Source of the DNA: DATBJJ01 sp963750915
GTDB lineage: Bacteria; Acidobacteriota; Vicinamibacteria; Vicinamibacterales; 2-12-FULL-66-21
NCBI GenBank assembly: GCA_963750915.1
Contig: CAVVSF010000012.1
Span: forward strand, 310,001-374,000
Direction of reading: 5' to 3'
DNA length: 64,000 nt
Below, one piece after another: positions 1 to 9,799 of this stretch; within the stretch, counting starts at the first letter, position 1; every line of letters starts with the position of its first letter. The notes under the pieces were generated by a model that saw nothing but the letters and a program-made list of their open reading frames with translations, did not search any database and was not told the DNA's origin. Both the position numbers and the translations under genes were made by a program.

Positions 1-1629
1 GAGCCACCCAAGCCCTCGCGCGCGGCGGCCGTGGTCGGTGCAGCTGCGGCGGCGCTGCGTGCCGCAGCCTCGAAGCCGACGCCTCCGGCCATCAAGCGTC
101 CGGCGGCGATCGAGCCGACGCTGCCACTGCCCGAGCCCGACAAACTGCCCGCCGAGAAAAAGCGCGGCGCCTACACCGAGCCGCCGCTGGCGCTGCTCGA
201 CGCGCCCAGGGGCGAACGCAAGGTCGACGAGCGCGAGCTGATGGAGGGCGCGCGCCTGCTCGAAGAAAAGTGCCGCGAGTTCTCGGTCGAAGGCTCGGTC
301 GTCCAGATCCACCCCGGCCCCGTCGTCACCACCTACGAGTTCAAGCCCGATGCCGGCGTCAAGTACAGCAAGATCACCGGCCTCGCCGACGACCTCTGCC
401 TGGCGATGCAGGCCGAGTCGGTGCTGATCGACCGCATCCCCGGCAAGTCGACCGTCGGCATCCAGATTCCGAATCCCAACCGCGAGCAGATTTCCCTGCG
501 CGAGCTGCTCGAGTCCGACGCCTACCGCCGGTCGCCGTCGAAGCTGACCCTGGCGCTCGGCAAGACGATCCACGGCGAGCCGTTCGTCAGCGATCTGGCG
601 ACGATGCCGCATCTGCTGATTGCCGGCTCCACCGGCACCGGCAAGTCGGTCAGCGTCAACGCCATGCTCTCGAGCATCCTCTTCCGCGCCTCGCCGGAAG
701 ACGTCCGGCTGATCATGGTCGACCCGAAGCGGCTCGAGCTCGGCATGTACGAGGACATCCCTCACCTGCTCACGCCGGTCGTCGTCGATCCGAAGCTGGC
801 GGCGAACGCGCTGCGCTGGGCGGTGCGGGAGATGGAAGAGCGCTACAAGACGCTGGCGGCTGTCGGCGTCCGCAACATCGAGCAGTACAACCGCAACCTC
901 AAGGCCGCGATGGCCGAAAAGGGCGGACCGGTCGTCGACGACAACGGCATCGAAGTCAAGACGCTGCCCTTCATTGTCGTTTTGATCGACGAGCTCGCCG
1001 ACCTGATGATGGTTGCCGGCAACGAGGTCGAGGAGTCGATCGCCCGCCTGGCGCAGATGGCGCGCGCCGTCGGCATCCACCTGATTCTCGCGACCCAGCG
1101 GCCGTCGGTCGACGTCATCACCGGCCTCATCAAGGCCAACCTGCCGGCCCGCATCTCCTTCAGGGTCTCGTCGAAGATCGACTCGCGGACGATTCTCGAC
1201 GGCAACGGCGCCGAACAGCTGCTCGGGCGCGGCGACATGCTCTATCTGCCGCCGGCCTCGTCGCGCTTCCTGCGCCTGCACGGTCCCTACATCTCGGAAC
1301 AGGAAACGGCGCGGCTCGCCAGCTTCCTGCGCAAGCAGGGCAAGCCGACCTACGACGAGACGATCACGGCCGAGGACAAGCAGAGCGCCACCGACCTCGA
1401 CTTCGAGAAGGACGATCTCTACGACGAAGCGGCGCGCATCGTCGTCTCGAGCGGCCAGGCGTCGATCTCGTACCTGCAGCGGCGGCTGCGCATCGGGTTC
1501 AGCCGGGCGGCGCGGCTGGTCGACATGATGGAGGCCGAAGGCCTCGTGTCGGGAGGGGCGGGCGGAAAGGCACGCGAAGTCCTCGTCAAGAAGGACTACT
1601 TCGACGAAGTCGACGCGCAACTCAGGTGA
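1..1629 (+). CDS. ftsK: DNA translocase FtsK, C-terminal part (5' end outside window)
   Basis: The reading frame is open from the first base, so the N-terminal membrane region lies outside the window and 542 residues are visible. After a charged Pro/Ala-rich linker come the alpha and beta motor domains. The Walker A motif GSTGTGKS is encoded at 625-648, and a Walker B strand (VVLIDELADL) follows near 980-1010. The C-terminus has the gamma winged-helix domain (YDEAARIVVSSGQASISYLQ region, about 1420-1560), which in this family reads KOPS sequences. FtsK is a septal, ATP-driven DNA pump that clears and aligns the chromosome terminus at division. The cell-wall amidase gene begins 4 bp after its stop, so both are probably cotranscribed, which suits a division role. 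Confidence 0.97.
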   Translation, partial: EPPKPSRAAAVVGAAAAALRAAASKPTPPAIKRPAAIEPTLPLPEPDKLPAEKKRGAYTEPPLALLDAPRGERKVDERELMEGARLLEEKCREFSVEGSVVQIHPGPVVTTYEFKPDAGVKYSKITGLADDLCLAMQAESVLIDRIPGKSTVGIQIPNPNREQISLRELLESDAYRRSPSKLTLALGKTIHGEPFVSDLATMPHLLIAGSTGTGKSVSVNAMLSSILFRASPEDVRLIMVDPKRLELGMYEDIPHLLTPVVVDPKLAANALRWAVREMEERYKTLAAVGVRNIEQYNRNLKAAMAEKGGPVVDDNGIEVKTLPFIVVLIDELADLMMVAGNEVEESIARLAQMARAVGIHLILATQRPSVDVITGLIKANLPARISFRVSSKIDSRTILDGNGAEQLLGRGDMLYLPPASSRFLRLHGPYISEQETARLASFLRKQGKPTYDETITAEDKQSATDLDFEKDDLYDEAARIVVSSGQASISYLQRRLRIGFSRAARLVDMMEAEGLVSGGAGGKAREVLVKKDYFDEVDAQLR

Positions 1630-1633
1630 TCGT

Positions 1634-3490
1634 ATGAAACTCACAATCCGGACAGCGATTGTTCTTCTGGCCGTCGTACTGGCGCCGGTGGCGTCAGCGC
1701 AGGCACAGCCGGTTCGCGATCTCTACAACCGCGCGCTCGCGAGCGACCGCGCCGTCAGGGACGCGCGGCAGCAGGCGTCGCGGCAGCAGATACGCAACGC
1801 CATCGCCGCCTACGAGCGAGTCGTCCGCCGCTACCCGCGGAGCGGCTACAGCGACAACGCCCTGTGGCAGGGGGCCGAGCTGGCGCGCCTCGCGTGGGAT
1901 CGCTTCGGCAACGATGCCGATCGCCAGACCGGCACGCGCCTGCTGGCGCAGCTGCGGTCGGGCTACCCTTCGAGCCCGCTGCTGCAGGAAATCGACGGCG
2001 CCATCGCCGCCTTCGAGCGGACGAAAGCGCCGGCCGTCACCGCCAGCAACCGGTCGGCGCCGCCGCCGGTCACGAACGCGGCAGCCGCATCGCCGCCGCT
2101 CAGGGAGACGAAGGAGCCGAAGGCGTCGAACGACCCGCCGGACTCGATCGAGCGCTACTCGTCGACCGCCGGCGTGATCCGCGGCATCACGCGGACGACG
2201 ATGCCCGATGGCGTGCGGATCACCATCGAAGCCGACCGCGAGGTCGCGTTCCGGCAGGAGCAGCTCGACAACCCCCGCCGGCTCTTCTTCGACATGCGCG
2301 GCGCGCATCCGGCCCTCGAGCTGCGAAACAAGACGCTCACCTACGCCGATGACGTCGTCAAGGAGATTCGCCTCGGGCGGCAGCCGCAGAACACGACCCG
2401 CATCGTCCTCGACACGGAAGGCGTCGACTCCTACAGCGTGTTCACGCTCTACGAGCCGTACCGGGTGATCGTCGACTTCCGCCGCCGCGGCGCGCCGCTG
2501 GCGCCGGCGATTGCGTTCGCCGCGCCGCCGCCTTCGGTCGTACCGACGAGCGGTTCGCCGACGAAGGTCGACTCGCGGCCGCTCGCGGCCGGCCGTGTCG
2601 TGCCGCCGCCGTCACCGTTGCCCGCGGCCCCGAAAGCGGCGCCGCCTCCTCCGCCGCCGCCTCCTGCACCGGTGCAGGGGCCGCCCATCGCCAGCGGCCC
2701 GCTGCCGTCGAAGGACATCGCGCTCGCCGCGCCGTCGGTGCCGCTCGCCAACTCCAACGGCGCCTATTCGCTGGCGCGCCAGCTCGGGCTCGGCGTCTCG
2801 CGCATCGTCATCGACGCCGGCCACGGCGGCCACGATCCGGGCGTTCGCGGCAACGGCATCAGCGAATCGGAGCTCGTCCTCGACGTCTCGCAGCGGCTGA
2901 AGAAGCTGCTCGAGAACACGCCCGGGATGGAGGTCGTGATGACGCGCGACGCCGACGTCTTCATCCCGCTCGAGCAGCGCACCGCCATCGCGAACCGCGA
3001 GGGCGCCGACCTGTTCCTCTCGATTCACGCCAACGCCAGCCGCAACGTCAAGGCTCGTGGCGTCGAGACCTACTTCCTCAACTTCGCGGCGAACCCGGAG
3101 GCCGAGGCGGTCGCGGCCCGCGAGAACTCGACTTCCGGCCAGACGATGCACCGGCTGCCGGACATCGTCCGCGCGATCACGCTGAACAACAAGATCGACG
3201 AATCGCGTGACTTCGCCGACACGGTGCAGAAGGCGATGGTGCGATCGCTCTCGACGAAGAATCGTGAGCTGCAGGATCGCGGCGTCAAGCAGGCGCCCTT
3301 CGTCGTGCTGATCGGCGCCGGCATGCCCAGCGTGCTGGCTGAAATCTCGTTCGTCAGCAACAGGCAGGAGGGCCAACTGCTCAAGACCGGGGCCTATCGC
3401 CAGCAGATCGCGGAAGCGCTGTTCGACGCCGTCATCCGCTACCAGCGGTCGCTCAAGTCGCGGACGACGATCGCCTCGCGCAACGAATAG
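1634..3490 (+). CDS. amiC: N-acetylmuramoyl-L-alanine amidase with AMIN domain
   Basis: A 618-residue exported enzyme expected to cleave the amide bond between MurNAc and the stem peptide during daughter-cell separation. It has a signal peptide (residues 1-24), a TPR-like helical stretch (about 28-135), an AMIN domain (about 170-285) that in this family targets the septum, a Pro-rich linker (about 325-350) and an Amidase_3 zinc domain (about 390-610). The zinc-binding start is IVIDAGHGGHDPG, with a further ligand region at LFLSIHANAS and the C-terminal catalytic Glu in VLAEISFVSN. It follows ftsK by 4 bp. The N-terminal TPR-like part is an addition compared with the usual AmiC layout. The symbol is by family; amiA/amiB naming is equally possible. 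Confidence 0.93.
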   Translation: MKLTIRTAIVLLAVVLAPVASAQAQPVRDLYNRALASDRAVRDARQQASRQQIRNAIAAYERVVRRYPRSGYSDNALWQGAELARLAWDRFGNDADRQTGTRLLAQLRSGYPSSPLLQEIDGAIAAFERTKAPAVTASNRSAPPPVTNAAAASPPLRETKEPKASNDPPDSIERYSSTAGVIRGITRTTMPDGVRITIEADREVAFRQEQLDNPRRLFFDMRGAHPALELRNKTLTYADDVVKEIRLGRQPQNTTRIVLDTEGVDSYSVFTLYEPYRVIVDFRRRGAPLAPAIAFAAPPPSVVPTSGSPTKVDSRPLAAGRVVPPPSPLPAAPKAAPPPPPPPPAPVQGPPIASGPLPSKDIALAAPSVPLANSNGAYSLARQLGLGVSRIVIDAGHGGHDPGVRGNGISESELVLDVSQRLKKLLENTPGMEVVMTRDADVFIPLEQRTAIANREGADLFLSIHANASRNVKARGVETYFLNFAANPEAEAVAARENSTSGQTMHRLPDIVRAITLNNKIDESRDFADTVQKAMVRSLSTKNRELQDRGVKQAPFVVLIGAGMPSVLAEISFVSNRQEGQLLKTGAYRQQIAEALFDAVIRYQRSLKSRTTIASRNE

Positions 3491-3498
3491 AGGTGGGG

Positions 3499-3735
3499 TT
3501 ATTGCGGGGTGATGCGTAGCGATTCGGAGTCCGGCACCGGTTCGAGACCGTAGCGGGCCCTGACGAGCTTCACCCCGATGAGCACGAGACCGAGCAGCGC
3601 GCCGAGCACGATCGCGGCGACGAGCAGCGCCGAAGTCAGGCCGAGGGCGCCCACCAGGATATCGACGACCGTCGTTTCCCTGACCGGTTCCTCGATGACC
3701 CGAACGATGATGGGGTTCGGCGGCGGTTGTATCAC
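3499..3735 (-). CDS. small membrane protein, unknown function
   Basis: A 78-residue protein with one long hydrophobic segment (about residues 25-55, ILVGALGLTSALLVAAIVLG onward), possibly folded as a hairpin, and a short charged C-terminal tail. The N-terminus is Pro-rich and probably periplasmic. The gene lies 36 bp downstream of the aminopeptidase gene on the same strand and converges on the amidase gene, with only 8 bp between the two stops. I do not recognise the family. The codon pattern fits the neighbouring genes, but short length leaves some doubt. Confidence 0.6.
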   Translation of the reverse strand: MIQPPPNPIIVRVIEEPVRETTVVDILVGALGLTSALLVAAIVLGALLGLVLIGVKLVRARYGLEPVPDSESLRITPQ

Positions 3736-3771
3736 AGAGCCTTTGATTCCGCGGAAGCCCTCAGGTTCCCG

Positions 3772-5308
3772 CTACTTCCATTCCCGACTGTTGAACGCCA
3801 GCTCGGCCAGCGTGCGGACGGCGACGCCGGTGGGACCCTTCGCCAGCCACGGCTTGGGCTCGTCGACCCACGCCGTTCCGGCGATGTCGAGGTGCGCCCA
3901 GGGCAGGTCGTTCGTGAACTCCTTGAGGAACGCCGCGGCCGTGCAGGCGCCGGCGGCCCTGCCGCCCGTATTCACCATGTCGGCAATCTCGCTGCGCATC
4001 TGCTCGCCGTATTCCTCGTAGATCGGCATCGGCCAGGTGCGGTCGCCGGCCCGGTTCGCGGTCCTGTTGACGACGTCGATCCAGGCTTCGGGCTGCCCGA
4101 AGAGGCCAGCGGCCGCCTTCCCGAGCGCGACGACGCAGGCGCCGGTCAGCGTCGCGACATCGACGAGATGCGTCGCGCCGAGCTGCTGCGCGTACCACAG
4201 CCCGTCGCCGAGAATCAGCCGCCCCTCCGCGTCGGTGTTCAGTACCTCTACGGTCTTGCCGCTGGCGCCGGTGAGGACGTCCCCCGGCTTGATGGCGCGT
4301 CCGCCGGGCATGTTCTCTGCCGCGGGGACGATGCCGACGACGCGGATCGGCGCGTCGAGCATGGCAATCGCGCGCATCGCGCAGACCACGGCCGCGCCGC
4401 CGGCCATGTCGTCCTTCATTCGATCCATGCCTTCGGCCGGCTTGATCGAGATGCCGCCGGTATCGAAGGTGATGCCCTTGCCGATCAGGCCGAGGACCGG
4501 CGACGGCGGCGCGTTCGCCGGTTCGTGCTTCATGACGATCACTCGCGGCGGTTCGGCGCTGCCGCGCGCGACACCCATCAGCAGGCCCATGCCCAGGCGC
4601 GTGATCTCTTCCTCGTCGAGGACCTCGACCTTCAGGCCCGCAGCCTTCGCGATCGCGGTGGCGCGGTCGGCGAAAATCGATGGGGTCAGGACGTTTGCGG
4701 GCTCGGTGCACAGATCTCTGGCGATGTTCGATGACTCGCCGAGGATACGGCCCCGTTCGACGGCAGCCTCGAACGCGGAGGCCGATCCGGCGCCGGGCGG
4801 CGCCACGACCAGCATCTGTGTCGGCGCGGGCGCGCTGCGGTCGCGGCTCTTGTACAGGTCACCGTTGTAAGCCGACAGCATCAGGCCTTCGGCGATCGCC
4901 TGAAGGTAACCCGGCACTTCCCCGCCTTCGATCGAGCCGCGGTGCAGGAACGCGATGCGGCTGACCCGCCGCTGCTTGGCGGCGTGGCCGGCGGCGGTCG
5001 CGACCCGGCGGACGCGCTCGAGGCTGAAGTCGCGCGCCTTGCCGGCGCCGATCGTCGCCACGCGCGTACCCTTCCAGCCGTCGCCGAGCGGCGTCAGGAA
5101 GAGCTCGGTACGGTTTTCCCTGAATTTCCTGCGAGGCCAGCGCCCGCTCGATGGCGCCGGCCGTGGCGTCGCCAAGACCGGCGACAGCCTGCAACACCGC
5201 TTCGCCCTCGAACACGGGGACGAAGATCAGGTCCGTATCGACGTCGGCGGGCGATGAGGTGGAGAGCTGAACCATCTGTGATAGCGCGCCGACGGAGGAC
5301 CGACTCAT
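3772..5308 (-). CDS. pepA: leucyl aminopeptidase, M17 family (one frameshift)
   Basis: A cytosolic di-metal aminopeptidase that removes N-terminal residues from peptides. The C-terminal catalytic domain carries the family signature NTDAEGRLIL and the metal and catalytic segment GKGITFDTGGISIKP. The N-terminal macro-like domain starts at MSRSSVGALSQ. The frame breaks near 5122-5128, where the coding strand reads GAAATTC. Removing one A restores the reading ASQEFRENRTELFLTPL and gives about 511 residues, normal for PepA. The total span is 3n+1, as expected from one extra base. The gene is divergent from the exported protein at 5400. Confidence 0.92.
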
Positions 5309-5399
5309 GGTTCAATTATATCGTGAGGATTCGGACCGCCCCTGGCCGGGCCTTGCTAGAATAGTGAAACCTGCCTTTGATTTCTGTCGGGAGCGTGCG

Positions 5400-5882
5400 A
5401 TGCGATTACGATCCTGCGCCTGGCGCTGTTTTTTCGCCGCCGTCCTGACGACGGCCCTGGTGACGTCGGCGGCGTTCGTCCCGATCGCCCCGCCACAGAA
5501 CAAGAAGCCCTCGATCAGCGTGCGCGCCAGCCCGCCGGTTGGATTCCCGCCGCTTCGCGTCGTCGTGACCGCGGAGGTCAAGGGCGGCGCCAACGACTTC
5601 CAGGACTTCTATTGCGCGTCGGTCGAATGGGACTGGGGCGACGGCACCAAGTCGCAGAGCCAGATCGACTGCGATCCGTACGAGCCCGGAAAGAGCGAGA
5701 TCAAGCGCCGCTACGTCGAGGAACACACGTTCCGCGGCACGGGAATGACCTCGACCACGGCCGTCGATCCAACCGGCAACCAGCCGCCGGCGCAGCAGTA
5801 CCGCGTCCGGTTCGTCCTGAAGCAGAAGGACAAGACCGTCGGATCGGGCTCGACGACAGTCGAAGTGCGCTCCGGGATGTGA
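5400..5882 (+). CDS. exported protein with PKD-like domain
   Basis: A 160-residue protein with a signal peptide (about residues 1-27, hydrophobic core around FFAAVLTTALVTSAAF). The mature part resembles a PKD/Ig-like beta-sandwich: after a Pro-rich opening comes VEWDWGDGTKS, close to the WDFGDG core of PKD domains, and later EHTFRGTG, like the usual TYTFxxxG strand. The ATG at 5400 was chosen because it directly precedes the signal peptide; the frame is open further upstream without signal-like sequence. PKD domains usually mediate protein or carbohydrate contacts at the surface. No enzyme motif was seen. Confidence 0.7.
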   Translation: MRLRSCAWRCFFAAVLTTALVTSAAFVPIAPPQNKKPSISVRASPPVGFPPLRVVVTAEVKGGANDFQDFYCASVEWDWGDGTKSQSQIDCDPYEPGKSEIKRRYVEEHTFRGTGMTSTTAVDPTGNQPPAQQYRVRFVLKQKDKTVGSGSTTVEVRSGM

Positions 5883-5899
5883 CGACGGCGGCGGCGGGA

Positions 5900-6683
5900 T
5901 CAGTGGATGGTCCAGCCGCCGTCGACCATCAGGACGTGCCCCACCACCATGTCGGACATGCTGCTCGACAGGAACAGCACTGCCCCGACGAGATCCTCCG
6001 GCTGGTTCCAGCGGCCCGCCGGCAGCATCTGGCGTTGTCGCCCACTCCTTGTAGCCGGGACGCTCGAGGATGACTTTCCGCGAGTCCGTTTCGGTGATGC
6101 ACGGCGCGACGACGTTCACGAGTACACCCTGCTTGGCCCACTCCAGCGACAGCGCGCGCGAGAGGTGGTGCACCCCGGCCTTCGCCGCGGCATACACCGA
6201 ACGTCCCTGGAATCCGACCACGCCGAAGTTCGACCCGATGTTGATGATCTTGCCGCCGCCCTGCGGGATCATCACCCTGGCGGCGGCCTGGCAGGCGAAG
6301 AAGACGCTCTTCAGCGAGGCCGTCATGGTCTTGTCGTATTCCTCTTCGGTGACGTCGAGCGCCGGCGTGGTGCCGGTCCAGCCGGCATTGTTGACGAGGA
6401 TGTCGACGCGGCCGAACGTCTCCTCCGCCTTCGCGATCATCGCCCGCACCTGGTCGACGTGCGAGACGTCGGTGTGCACGACTATCGCCTTGCGGCCGAG
6501 GCTTTCGACCTCGGCCTGCACTTCCTTGATCTCGTCCTGGCGTCCCTGCGGGTGTTTCGCGAGCACGAGGTGCGCGCCTGCCTTGGCGAGTCCGACCGCG
6601 ATGGCGCGGCCGATGCCCTGCGACGCGCCGGTTACGACGGCGATTTTGTCCTGCAATCCGAAGCCGGAATAGTCCACGCTCAA
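5900..6683 (-). CDS. short-chain dehydrogenase/reductase (one frameshift)
   Basis: An NAD(P)-dependent classical SDR of about 260 residues. The coenzyme motif TGASQGIGRA lies near residue 20, then NNAG and the catalytic YAAAK. Near 6026-6032 the coding strand reads CCAGATG. Removing one base joins the main frame to MLPAGRWNQPEDLVGAVLFL and the typical SDR end GHVLMVDGGWTIH, with the stop at 5900. The span is 3n+1, consistent with one inserted base. It is divergent from the GntR regulator gene, which suggests a sugar or sugar-acid substrate, possibly a pentose or gluconate-type compound. The substrate cannot be read from the sequence. Confidence 0.88.
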
Positions 6684-6761
6684 CGTCGATCTCCCAGAAA
6701 GGCGGTGGTGCCGCGCCGCGGCCCCCGATCAAGCCGATCGGAGGTTTGGCTATACTGCCGG

Positions 6762-6791
6762 TTGACAACGAAGTCCCGCCAGCACTATCGT
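6762..6791 (+). promoter_or_regulatory. sigma70-like promoter of the GntR gene
   Basis: TTGACA at 6762-6767 and TATCGT at 6786-6791 are separated by 18 bp. The predicted start near 6798 places the AT-rich palindromes at 6801-6826 directly downstream, which fits autorepression. Confidence 0.5.
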
Positions 6792-6800
6792 CACGAGTGC

Positions 6801-6826
6801 AATCGATTGAGCATAATCGATAATTA
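6801..6826. promoter_or_regulatory. putative operator, ATAATCGATTAT family (two half-overlapping copies)
   Basis: Contains AATCGATT (6801-6808) and ATAATCGATAATTA (6813-6826), strongly AT-rich against the surrounding DNA. Near-copies occur at 21171, 26429, 34471 and 42621. Here it lies just upstream of the GntR-type regulator gene, the usual place for autoregulation. Confidence 0.45.
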
Positions 6827-6917
6827 ACGATCGTGCCAGGGGCGGAGTCAGAACGTGTAATTCCCCAATTGCGCGATGCGCGATCGCCTGACCTTCTGAC
6901 CCAGGCGATCGACATCG

Positions 6918-7643
6918 ATGATGCGAGGCGCCGTGGACAACGACAAGAACCGACCGCTCGAACGCCGGGTTTTCCGCGAGGAGATCCGGGAAAAACTGAT
7001 CGAAGACATTCTGGGAGGCCGCCTGCTCCCGGGCTCGCGCATTGTCGAGACCCGGATCGCGCAGCAGTTCGGCGTCAGCCAGGGGCCGGTGCGCGAAGCG
7101 CTGCGCGACCTCGAGCTCTTTGGCTTCGTCGTCAGTTCCCCGTTCCGCGGTACGCAGGTCCGCCAGATCTCCACCGACGACCTCCTCGAGATCTATCCGA
7201 TTCGCGCCGCCCTCGAGGCCGTCGCCGCGCGGGCGGCGGCGCCGCGGATGGACGACAGTGCCTTCGAGCAGCTCGAGAAGATCCTCGGCACGATGCGCGA
7301 TGCCGCGGCAACAGAGGACGCCCACGCTCAGGCGAATGCCGACGCGGCATTTCATCACGTCATCATCAAGGCCGCCGGCAATCGCATGCTCGAGCACATC
7401 TGGCAGACGATGCGGCTGTCGATTACGACCTGCGTGACGCACGCCGTCACCCATCGGTCGCTGACCGAGATCACCGAGCGGCACGTTGCGCTGCTCGAGG
7501 CGCTGCGCTCGCGCAACAGCGAGCGGGCCGAGGCGGAGATCCGGCGCCACATCGAAGAGCCCGGCGAATGGATCCGCGCCGCCGCGCGCGAGGAAGAGGC
7601 CCGCAAGGCGGCGGCCAGCACCGATACGGAGGCTGCGGGCTGA
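6918..7643 (+). CDS. GntR-family transcriptional regulator, FadR/FCD subfamily
   Basis: A 241-residue DNA-binding protein. An N-terminal winged helix (about residues 15-80) contains the GntR signature around GSRIVETRIAQQFGVSQGPV, with REALRDLE in the recognition region. The C-terminal all-helical FCD ligand domain (about 95-225) has AFHHVIIKAAGN, typical of metal- and acid-binding members that respond to sugar acids or carboxylates. It is the first gene of a rightward set with transketolase, cupin and permease, and is divergent from the SDR. AT-rich palindromes in its promoter suggest autorepression. The start could also be the second ATG (6921) or GTG 6933. Confidence 0.9.
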   Translation: MMRGAVDNDKNRPLERRVFREEIREKLIEDILGGRLLPGSRIVETRIAQQFGVSQGPVREALRDLELFGFVVSSPFRGTQVRQISTDDLLEIYPIRAALEAVAARAAAPRMDDSAFEQLEKILGTMRDAAATEDAHAQANADAAFHHVIIKAAGNRMLEHIWQTMRLSITTCVTHAVTHRSLTEITERHVALLEALRSRNSERAEAEIRRHIEEPGEWIRAAAREEEARKAAASTDTEAAG

Positions 7644-7651
7644 AGGCGTCC

Positions 7652-9790
7652 ATGAACCCTCGCTCAGGATTGCTCCATCGTGCGCCCTCGGTCGCGCCGC
7701 CGGCTGCCGATCGCGACTATTGCCTGCGCCAGGGCATCCTCAAGCTGCTGGCGATCAAGGACTCCGACGTCAGGCTGCTGAGCCTCGAGCAGTGCCGGGA
7801 CGCCGTCGACAAGAGCCTGCACGCCGGCGGCGCGTTCTCCGCCACCATCCCGCTCGTGACGCTCTACTACGGCGGATTCATCGACGTCGACGTCGTCGAT
7901 CCGACGCGGCGCGGGCAGGACATGTTCGTCCTGAGCAAGGGGCATGCGGTCGCGGCGCTGGCGTCGATCTACGCCGAGCTCGGATACTTCGACCGCTCGG
8001 TCCTGCGCAACTCGAGGTCGTACAAGAGCATCCTCAACGGCCATCCCGGCCCCGTCCTCCCCGGCGTCCACCTCGCCACCGGACCGATGGGGCAAGGGTT
8101 CGGCGTGGCGCAGGGCTTCGCGATCGCCGGGCGCATGTCGCCTCGTTTCGATTCGTACTGCATCACCGGCGACGGCGAGCTGCAGGAAGGGCCGATCTGG
8201 GAAGCAGTCATGTACGCCGGCCAGAAGCACCTCGACAACCTGTGCGTCATGGTCGATCGCAACAACGGCCAGCTCGACATCGCGAACCGCATGGTCTTCC
8301 CGATGCCGGAGCTGGAGCGGGTGTTCGAGTCCTTCGACTGGAACGTGCACAGCGTCGATGCGACGCAGTACGCCGGCGTCTACGCCGCGCTCGAGCACTT
8401 CCGCTTCGGGCCGCGCAACGGCAAGCCGACGGCGATCATCTGCCACGGCATGAAGGGCCACGGCGCCCTCTCGGACTTCCTCAACAAGCACAAGGTGACA
8501 GTGCCGGACGCCATCGTCGACCAGGAGATCGATCTCCAGGCGGCGCAGCGCCGCGATCGCGTCGAGGAGCTCAACGCGTTCTATCGCGGCCTCGCCGCCC
8601 GCGAGGACGGCGAGTACCTGCAGACCGTCCTTGCCGGCATGGCAACCGGGATGTGTCTCGACGGGTCGCTCGACGGCGCCGGCAACCTGCGGCTCGATCA
8701 GGTGATCGGCCCGGTCCGGACCAGACGCGCGCCGCGGCGTAACAAGGCGGTGAGCTACGACGCCGCCAAACTGCCGGTGCTCGACGCCGGGAAAGACTAC
8801 GCCGCCAGCGACGTCGTCACCGCGGCGATGAAGGTCTTCGCGAGGGACCCGGCGGTGGTCTCGGTCGATTCCGATCTTGCGACGACGAGCGGCCTCGAAG
8901 CCGGCGTCGCCGCGGTGGACCAGCGCCGCGCCCTGAACGTCGGCGTCGCCGAAGCCAACATGATGTGCATCGGCGAGGCCTTCGCCGCGCTCGGCTATCA
9001 GGCCTGGATCAGCACCTTCTGCCCGTTCTTCGACTGGAAGGTGATGCGGCGCATCGCCGTCGGCCACCAGGAGCGGCTCGAAGCGATGGCTGCCGCGGAC
9101 GGCTGGCTCAGCGAGGGCCACGGCCTCGACCTGACCATGCTGGCGACGGCGGCGAACTTCGAGACCCGGACCAACGGCGCGACCCACATGGGCAACGACG
9201 ACTCGACGATCTTCGATGGCATGGCCCATCTGCAGATCGTCGACATCTCCTGTCCGCAGCAGATGCTGTCGTTCATGCAATGGACGATGGCCGGCAATCG
9301 CGGCCTGGTCTACGTGCGGGTGATGCGGACGCCTTCAGCCGTGATCTACGGACGCGACTACCGGTTCGAGATCGGCAAGGGCGAGGTGCTGCGCGAGAGC
9401 GCGGACGATGCCGTCGTCATCGTCAGCAGCGGCCGCGGCACGCACGAGGCGCTGGCCGCCGCCGAACTCTGCGGCAAAGCCGGCATCGCCGCCGCGGTCG
9501 TCGACATGCCGACGATCGACGAGGCGCTGCTGCTGCGGTTCTACGAGTCCGGCAAGCTGATCTGCCTGGCGGAACAGAACAACGGGTTCATCCTTCAGAA
9601 CCTGCTGAAGCTCCTCTACCGCCGGCGCCAGGCCTCGTGGCCGGGCGCGCAGAACCTGCTCGCGATCAACACGCTCGACGCCGACGGCCGGCCGCAGTTC
9701 ATCCACTCCGGCACTTACGAAGAGCTGACCGAGGCATTCGGCCTGACGCCGGCGCGCATAGCGAGCGCGATCCGACAGCGTCTTTCCTGA
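7652..9790 (+). CDS. transketolase (full-length, single chain)
   Basis: A 712-residue thiamine-diphosphate enzyme transferring two-carbon ketol units between sugar phosphates. The N-terminal half has FVLSKGHA and the ThDP/metal motif GDGELQEG (residues 173-180). The middle pyrimidine-binding domain includes LNVGVAEANM, which holds the catalytic-type Glu, and the C-terminal domain ends near residue 700. The ATG at 7652 lies 8 bp after the regulator stop. The same frame runs open upstream, but that part overlaps the regulator gene and has no transketolase-like sequence. Position behind a sugar-acid type regulator suggests a catabolic isoform rather than the housekeeping pentose-phosphate enzyme. 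Confidence 0.9.
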   Translation: MNPRSGLLHRAPSVAPPAADRDYCLRQGILKLLAIKDSDVRLLSLEQCRDAVDKSLHAGGAFSATIPLVTLYYGGFIDVDVVDPTRRGQDMFVLSKGHAVAALASIYAELGYFDRSVLRNSRSYKSILNGHPGPVLPGVHLATGPMGQGFGVAQGFAIAGRMSPRFDSYCITGDGELQEGPIWEAVMYAGQKHLDNLCVMVDRNNGQLDIANRMVFPMPELERVFESFDWNVHSVDATQYAGVYAALEHFRFGPRNGKPTAIICHGMKGHGALSDFLNKHKVTVPDAIVDQEIDLQAAQRRDRVEELNAFYRGLAAREDGEYLQTVLAGMATGMCLDGSLDGAGNLRLDQVIGPVRTRRAPRRNKAVSYDAAKLPVLDAGKDYAASDVVTAAMKVFARDPAVVSVDSDLATTSGLEAGVAAVDQRRALNVGVAEANMMCIGEAFAALGYQAWISTFCPFFDWKVMRRIAVGHQERLEAMAAADGWLSEGHGLDLTMLATAANFETRTNGATHMGNDDSTIFDGMAHLQIVDISCPQQMLSFMQWTMAGNRGLVYVRVMRTPSAVIYGRDYRFEIGKGEVLRESADDAVVIVSSGRGTHEALAAAELCGKAGIAAAVVDMPTIDEALLLRFYESGKLICLAEQNNGFILQNLLKLLYRRRQASWPGAQNLLAINTLDADGRPQFIHSGTYEELTEAFGLTPARIASAIRQRLS

Positions 9791-9799
9791 AGTCATCCC

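Noticed and set aside
3727..4734. Long plus-strand frame opposite pepA
   Set aside because: It is the mirror of the M17 aminopeptidase gene; its translation is Arg/Ala/Asp-rich with no fold-like pattern, as expected in GC-rich DNA.
7652..9790. A 985-codon version of the transketolase beginning at 6833
   Set aside because: The first 273 codons lie over the GntR gene in another frame and are Arg-rich without transketolase similarity; ATG 7652 matches the family start.
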